Shown here piece by piece: positions 57,845 to 64,000 of a stretch of DNA of 64,000 bases. A program made the translations under genes and the position numbers. The notes beneath the pieces were generated by a model. That model was not told the DNA's origin. It was given only the letters and a program-made list of their open reading frames with translations, and did no database searches. This DNA comes from Monocercomonoides exilis. Its lineage: Eukaryota; Preaxostyla; Oxymonadida; Polymastigidae. Within the stretch, counting starts at the first letter, position 1; each line of letters begins with the position of its first letter. Location: NCBI GenBank assembly GCA_001643675.2, contig LSRY02000003.1, positions 1,540,001 through 1,604,000 on the forward strand, in the 5' to 3' direction.

Positions 57845-58200
57845 AATAGCCTTTTACTCAACGTCGATGAATGAAATAAGGAGAAGATGGCTAAAGATTT
57901 ACAAAATTACACATGGGAGACTAGGAAATCAGTCCAACCGAAAAGAGAGACAAGTCACTTTCACAGAAATGGATTTGGCACTTCCTTTTCATTGAGTGTT
58001 TTTTGGAGAATTATTATCATATTCTGACAGAACAACTATTTGATTTGCAATTCAATTTGTTGGACATTTGAAGCAGAAGGCAGACATTGAATATCAAATG
58101 GCATTTGTTTCTTCAAAATCTTCTTCTTCATCTTCATTGGCAATTCAATAAGCTCTCCCACTCACTGATTTATTCTTCAACATTTCATCCTTCTTTCAAC
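57845..58200 (+). repeat. Dispersed repeat, copy 2
   Basis: Matches 39560-39930 in the same orientation with scattered substitutions. Confidence 0.7.
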
Positions 58201-58358
58201 GCTGTTTTTTTTTTTATCATTCATCATCTGCATCACAAGGATAGCAATTTTAACGTTTATTGAGGTCCATTACGTAAGACTTATTCCGATTGCTCCACAA
58301 TGATGCAGTCAACTCATGTTAAAAAAGTCTTCTTATCCATTTTATTTGTTCTGAAAAA

Positions 58359-58545
58359 GCTTCTTCTTCTTCTTCTTCTTCATTAACATCGTCTCTTTTT
58401 CTTCCTCTTTTTCTTCTTCTTCACCTTCTTCTTCTTCTTCTTCTTCACCTTCTTCGCCTTCTTCGCCTTCTTCGCCTTCTTCGACTTCTTCGCCTTCTTC
58501 GCCTTCTTCATTTTCTTCATTTTCTTCATTTTCATCTTCATCTTC
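58359..58545. repeat. CTT tract with CTTCTTCGC 9-bp repeats
   Basis: Mixed CTT triplets, with a 9-bp unit repeated about seven times at 58440-58510. It is the minus-strand GAA tract expected downstream of the 60-kb Pmp copy's modules. Confidence 0.85.
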
Positions 58546-58959
58546 GCCTTTGTCATCTCATTCATCACTATCAACCTCGAAACAAGCAAAACAATCTTCT
58601 TCTGTATCATATTCTGACACTTCCTCATAATTTATTTCGATTTCTTTCTCTGTCTTTCCCTCATCTTTTTTTTATTCAACTTCTTCGCCTTCTTCTTATG
58701 CCAATATCTTCATTTGATTCCACTTTCATTGTATTTTTAGCACCAATAATTCAGCGTTATTTTCTATTTTTTGAAGAGAAAGAAGAGGCAACCACTCGAG
58801 GGCATTCAATTGACGTGCAGATATCCATCTTTATCGAAAATCTTCTGTCTCCCCATCTGTTGCAAGTTTAGTGATTGGGGTTATCTGTTCTTCTCAGTTC
58901 AACTTATAAAATACGAAATTATTTATTGTTTAATGGACAACATCGAATAAAGCCTTCCA

Positions 58960-59880
58960 GCTCTTGCGGAAATATCTTTTAATTGTTCATGTATTTTTCA
59001 ATCTCCTCATTTATTCACTTTTTTCAGCTTCTTCTTCTTCTTCCTTCTCCTCTCAACTTCTTCTGCTTCATCTTCGTCTTTTTCGTCTCACTTCCTGCTG
59101 GGTTAGAGCATCGATCTTCAAATGCCTTAATGATATTCAATTCAGCAGCGCTGCAAATTAAGCCGAAAATTGTTTCATTTCCTTTTTCTAGTCTCTGCAG
59201 TCAATCGATAAAAGTGCTTTCTTTTCATTTTTCATTCACGATTCCGACGAAGAAAATAAACTATCTGCTCAAATTCAGCTCATTTCATTTCCATTGCATT
59301 CTTCTTCGATTTCTTTGATGATCAACAAAAATGATACTGTTTTTTTCATTTCATTTAACTCCCGTTAAATCCAGGGCCAAGCCTCATCTTTCATTCTTAC
59401 TCAGAAAGACAAAAGGATTTTTCATTCTTTCACGGAATAACAGCTAATGTTATTTTACAAAGGAAGTTGTACAATGTTTAACCAAGAAAAGCTGATCATC
59501 AGGCATTCAACAGAAAACGGAGATCGAATCTGACTTTTTTGATTTTGAAGATCAAGCATCTGAAGTTAAAAGGAAATGGTATTGAAGCAATTCATTTATG
59601 AAATGGATGTGTTCCTAAATAGTCTTCAGCAGATTACACAGATACGAAACTGGAGCGAATTGTTGAAAATGAAAAGGAAAGGAAAATCTAGAAGAGCATG
59701 TTGATATGCCTGAAGAAATCCTATTTGAAGAGATGAAAGCGATGAATCTTATTTCATGAGCTTTATTTTCATTTGATGAAGAAAAGAAAATAGATGAAGA
59801 AATGACGAAGAAATGTTTTTATATGACCGGAGATTAAAGATTGATTGAAAAAAAATAAACTTCTGATGAAAAGAAGATGA
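58960..59880. other. Pmp intergenic modules (second plus 3' module)
   Basis: 58960-59300 matches 43010-43300, and 59300-59870 matches 43350-44080 and the mirror of 1200-1870. Order and orientation relative to the Pmp gene at 60 kb are the same as elsewhere. No gene. Confidence 0.55.
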
Positions 59881-59884
59881 AAGC

Positions 59885-61897
59885 TTAAGGATTTTTCTGT
59901 GAAATGGAAAATGAATCAAAATGAGAAAATGGAAAGAATAATAAAGAAATAAGAAAAATGTTGTCATTTCCATTGATTTTTGTGTCAACTGCGCTGAAAG
60001 TGAGTGTTTGAGTTGGAACAAATATTGAGGAAAGGAGGGTGAGGGAGGCGTCTTGGAGGAGGGGAATGAAGGCGTTGAGGGCATACTCGATGGTGGCACA
60101 TGGGGTCTGTTGGGGTCTGCCACAGGCATCTGTATTGGTTCCATTGCTGGCAACGATTTTGTTCTGGGCAATGAGGGGGAGCCAGCCATTGTACTCAGCG
60201 TTATCAGCAGTTCCTTGATTCCACACTCTTTTTGTTGGGGTTGTTGAACCACAATTCTCAAACGGAGATTGAGTGATTGCATTGCCACTGAAGAACACAT
60301 CATTTCCTCTTCCATTTTTGGCAGTGTTTCCATCGAAGAAACAGAATGTGATGAATTTCACTCCATTCATCCAAGTGAAGGTTGCATCCAAATAAATACC
60401 AGCTCCACCACGAGTTGTTGAATTTGATGTCAATTTGTTGTTTATAAATTGGCAATCATTGATTGAAAACTGATTTGGCTTATTGGTTGGAGGATCATTG
60501 AATGTTAGAGCACCAGCAGAATCTCCACCTGAATTTGAAATACACTTGCATTCAGAAAACAGAAATTGGCAAGATGATGTCATGTTGTAGATCCAGAAAT
60601 ACCAACCAGTTCCACACCAATCTGTTATTTTACAACTTTCCACTCTGTTTTCTGAGAATGTCCAAACAGAATCAGATTGAGGATATATTATTTCTGCAGC
60701 TCCTCCATGTCTCGCCTGGCAATTTGTGAAATTCGATTTTGTGATGCTGATTTGTAATAAATATTGACAGAATATTGCTCCTCCTTCGCCATTGCTTGAT
60801 GTACATTTATTGAATGAGCAAGAAGTGATGGAGAGATTTGCATTTGTGCAAACAACTTGAAGTGCACCACCTGCTGAAGATCCACCAGTTGTATCTTTCC
60901 ATTCACACCATTCAAAGCGATGACTGTTCAGATCAAAATCAGTCAATCTTCCAGGTTTCGCTCTTTGAGATTCATTTCCTACATATACAACAGCAGCATT
61001 TGGTGAAGAGCGTGTTTGACTGAGAAAAGAAGCGTTGAAGGCAGAGAGGGAAGTGGATGGGCTGTTGAGGTTGGGGAGGATGGCTCCATCGATGGGGTTG
61101 TGGGTGTGGAGGAAGATGGTTGAGTGGATGGAGAGGGATGAGTGAAGGGAGAAAGAGGGGATTGTTTTGGAGTTGGTGTTGGTGGAAGAGAGAGAAGAGG
61201 AAGAGGTGGTTGAGATGAATGAATTGAGTGAGTGTGAAGGAAGGGATGGAAGAGATAGAGAGGATTGGGGAGATGAGATGTTGGAGAAAAGGGTGTTTGA
61301 GAGATGGAGATTGAGGTGGATTTGGAGGTGGGGATGGGATTGGTGATGGATATGGAGAGGGGAAGGGGAAGGGGAAGAGGAAATGGAAGGGGAAGAGGAA
61401 GGGGAAGGCGAAGAAAAAGAAGAGGATGAGAGTGAGGATGAGAAAGATGAAGGAGATGGGAAAAGGGAAGGGGAAGAGAGGGAAGAAGGAGAAAAAAGGA
61501 AAGGCTGGACGAGGGAGACGAATGAGGAGAAAGAGGAGTGGGAGATGGAGAAGGAGGCAGGGATTGGGGAGTGGGGATCTGGGAGGAGATTGTTTGGGGT
61601 GGAGAAGAGGGGGAAGGAGAAGATGGCAGGTTGGCGGGTGGTGAGGGAGAAGTTTGTGAGGGCGAGGGAGGCATGAGCAGAGAGGAAGAGGGGGCAGTGG
61701 TGGTGGTGGTGGTTGTTGGTGAGGGAAGGTGGGTGGACGGTGCAAGTGGAGGAGCAGATGGAGGCAGCTGAGTGGTGTTGGGCAGTGAGGAGTGGGCAAC
61801 CGCTGAGAGGGATGATGTTGAGATGGGTCACACACAAGGAGGTGTTGATGAGGGCGAGGCTTGTCTGAGCACCACAGATGGGATTTCCTGAAAATCA
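59885..61897 (-). pseudogene. Pmp-like protein of the 695-aa type, 5' end missing
   Basis: The minus-strand frame encodes a long Pmp protein like the 695-aa genes (Cys/His-rich N part, Ser/Pro linker, rungs, D.CGRPQQTPCATIEYAL), with an extra LLFFPFSHFDSF tail. Homology to the 695-aa gene stops abruptly at GNPICGAQTS (61897), where the DNA reads ATTTTCAG next to GAAATCCC. No ATG is in frame: a TGA lies just upstream, and the first internal start-like codon is GTG at 61837. The missing 56 residues include the signal peptide. Either a 5' truncation happened exactly here, or ATTTTCAG is a real splice acceptor and a leader exon lies further out; no leader resembling the 695-aa signal peptide is visible to 62.7 kb. 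Confidence 0.6.
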
Positions 61898-62712
61898 TTT
61901 CGTTTTTTTTTTTTTATAATGTGTTCATTTTTCATTGAAAAATTCAATTATTGATTAAGTAATACAATCTTTCAATATTTTAAAATTAGGTGTAAATAAG
62001 TTTGAATAATGTGAATGAATGATAATAATTATTTTTGCTGGTGAAATAAAATTAATTTGAGAAGAAAAATACAGAAATTTGAAAATCGATTCAATAAAAA
62101 AATTTTTTTATATATTTTTTATTCATTTCTGTGAAAAGCGACATATCGTTTAACCACAATCGGACATAGTCACAAATAGTCGTGCAAAAACCGATGTGAT
62201 TTTATTAGATTTTGACTGTTATTATTTGTTTACAATTTTCAAATAAAATATCTCATTTTCCTTGCACACAAATTGTAATGAAAATTTTGATTTGAAGATC
62301 GATTTTTGTTCAGACTCCTTTTATTTCAGCTTAGAACAAGAAAGAACGTGTCTTAAAATTTGTTTCTCTTTTTTTTTCAATTTCAAAAGAAAAATTATCA
62401 CAAAAAAAAAAAAAATAATGATAATAATAAATTTAAATAAAATAAAATAAAATAAATAAAAAATAAACAAAAATTAAAAAAATAGAAAAAATAAAAAAAT
62501 AAATAACATGAAATTAAATAAAATAAAGTGTGATTATTCATGAATATTTGTTTTTTTGATGTAAGAGTTTTTGAAAGTTTTTTTAACGTTTACGAAAATA
62601 GTTTTCATGCAAATAGAATATGAAATTTGATTATTAAAAAGCCAATGTTTATTATGAAGTCATCACATGTTTAACTTCTAATTGCAAAATCTCTTAACAG
62701 CGTTAATTCTGT
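61898..62712. other. AT-rich intergenic DNA
   Basis: Very AT-rich with poly-A and AATAAA runs. No gene or repeat recognised. Confidence 0.6.
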
Positions 62713-63762
62713 GTCAACTTTTTAATAGAATTTTTTCCCTTATTGGCACTTTTTTTGTTTTTGATCGCCAACGTTCAACAAACGTTGATTGGCTTTCAGC
62801 ACATTAAAAATTTTTTAACCAGTTTTATTCTATTTATTTGCTGTATTCTTTTTTATTTTTGTTTTTTACACATCGAGAAATTGAGTTTCTTTTTTTCTTT
62901 CTTTCTTTTTTTTTTTCTAAATTTAATAGGACTTTCTCTAACCAACCAGGCAACTCACAAGAAATTGATGAGTTGTTTTGAATAGCAAAAACTATTATCT
63001 AACTTATTTTAAATGCTTTTTTTTCACAAACACTTTTTTCTTGTTTTTTTCACATTTCATTTTTTTAACAACATGCAAGGACAAAACTGATTATTTCTTT
63101 GTAAATATGATGAAATGATAAAAAATATAAATATGACGTGAAATACAAACAGTCTAATAGTGAAGTGTTGTAAAAATTAAACATTAATTTTTTCTATTTG
63201 TCTTTTTCGGACAAATGGAGCAAACAAAAAATGATCAACGATCTATTTTTTGTGATATAGTTAAATTCTTGACAAATAGAAAAAATTAATGTTTAATTTT
63301 GACAACACTTCACTATTAGACTGTTTGTATTTCACGTCATATTTATATTTTTTATCATTTCATCATATTTACAAAGAAATAATCAGTTTTGTCCTTGCAT
63401 GTTGTTAAAAAAATGAAATGTGAAAAAAACAAGAAAAAAGTGTTTGTGAAAAAAAAGCATTTAAAATAAGTTAGATAATAGTTTTTGCTATTCAAAACAA
63501 CTCATCAATTTCTTGTGAGTTGCCTGGTTGGTTAGAGAAAGTCCTATTAAATTTAGAAAAAAAAAAAGAAAGAAAGAAAAAAAGAAACTCAATTTCTCGA
63601 TGTGTAAAAAACAAAAATAAAAAAGAATACAGCAAATAAATAGAATAAAACTGGTTAAAAAATTTTTAATGTGCTGAAAGCCAATCAACGTTTGTTGAAC
63701 GTTGGCGATCAAAAACAAAAAAAGTGCCAATAAGGGAAAAAATCCCATTTAAAAAAGTTGAC
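62713..63762. repeat. Small palindrome, ~490-bp arms
   Basis: 62713-63202 is the reverse complement of 63271-63762 (sums 126,473-126,475), around a 68-base spacer. A short hydrophobic Phe-rich frame occurs in each arm (62743-62985 plus, 63488-63748 minus), probably by chance. The arms look near-identical. The outer few bases diverge (AGAATTTTTT against GGGATTTTTT). Confidence 0.85.
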
Positions 63763-63814
63763 CATTCATACCAAGAATTGTTCTCGATTTTAAAACTGAA
63801 ATTCGAAGTTGAAA

Positions 63815-63930
63815 AATACACCAAAAATTATTCAAAATCGAAAAAGTTTAAAACAACATCGAAAAACTTTAATTCAATATCGAAAGTATTTTATTGAACA
63901 TCGAAAAAGTTTTATTCAAAATCGAAAAGG
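63815..63930 (+). repeat. 21-bp tandem repeat
   Basis: Four to five imperfect 21-base units beginning ATCGAAAAAGTTT. A diverged unit may precede. One frame reads a heptad R-K-S/T-x-I-Q/E-x, but it is short and runs toward the window end. Confidence 0.7.
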
Positions 63931-64000
63931 GGGTTTATTCGTTCAGAATTTCAATTAAAGTCAAAGCCTAAAAAGTTTTATTGTTTCAAATGTTGACAAT

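Noticed and set aside
62743-62985. Phe-rich 80-aa frame duplicated in the small palindrome
   Set aside because: Generated by a poly-T/CTTT run; duplication is explained by the palindrome and no conserved protein feature is present.
1-64000. tRNA, rRNA and hammerhead ribozyme signatures (for example CTGATGAG at about 53313)
   Set aside because: No T-loop GTTCRANNC with a matching acceptor stem was seen, and the CTGATGAG site lacks the following CGAAAC core and helices.

Overview
The window is nuclear DNA of an AT-rich, intron-bearing protist. The organism is inferred, not shown. A spliced gene for large-subunit ribosomal protein L10 (uL16) and at least 15 short introns prove it is eukaryotic. 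Large families of secreted, cysteine-bearing, right-handed beta-helix proteins (Pmp-like, with GGA(L/I), FxxN and D..CG....PC.T motifs) are known from metamonads such as trichomonads and oxymonads, so a metamonad is the best guess. TAA, TAG and TGA all behave as stops: a 2170-codon gene contains none of them in frame. Intron donors are GTTTGY, GTATGN or similar rather than GTAAGT.

Layout. (a) 1-18 kb: an array of short Pmp-like genes. Most of it is one large near-perfect palindrome (arms about 7.1 kb, 3635-10731 and 10921-18010; spacer about 190 bp). Each arm carries one intact, divergently transcribed 695-aa gene. Two damaged Pmp genes straddle the outer edges. (b) 19.3-20.9 kb: a 1.6-kb foldback element. 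(c) 21-38.8 kb: ordinary genes: an ABHD1/3-type alpha/beta hydrolase, an eight-exon protein that reads as two fused four-TM (tetraspanin-like) units, a 2170-aa membrane-anchored Pmp-like protein, RPL10, an 860-aa charged protein of unknown function and, on the minus strand, a six-exon acidic SPRY-domain protein. (d) 40.2-53 kb: a second large palindrome (arms about 6.0 kb, spacer about 680 bp) with two intact Pmp genes per arm. (e) 53-62 kb: two more Pmp-like copies with defective 5' ends, plus intergenic repeat modules and GAA/CTT tracts. (f) 62-64 kb: AT-rich DNA with a smaller palindrome and a 21-bp tandem repeat.

The main theme is a surface or secreted protein family kept in inverted pairs. 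All six Pmp genes inside palindromes have open frames, ATG starts and signal peptides, and the two arms encode identical proteins. The four short copies outside or at the edges whose 5' end is visible are all damaged or lack a start. This is what arm-to-arm gene conversion would produce. Intergenic stretches between Pmp genes repeat in a fixed order (3' module, second module, GAA-rich tract, short leader), so the array is modular. Divergent patches between the arms argue against a trivial assembly duplication, but long reads across the centres would be needed to prove the structure.
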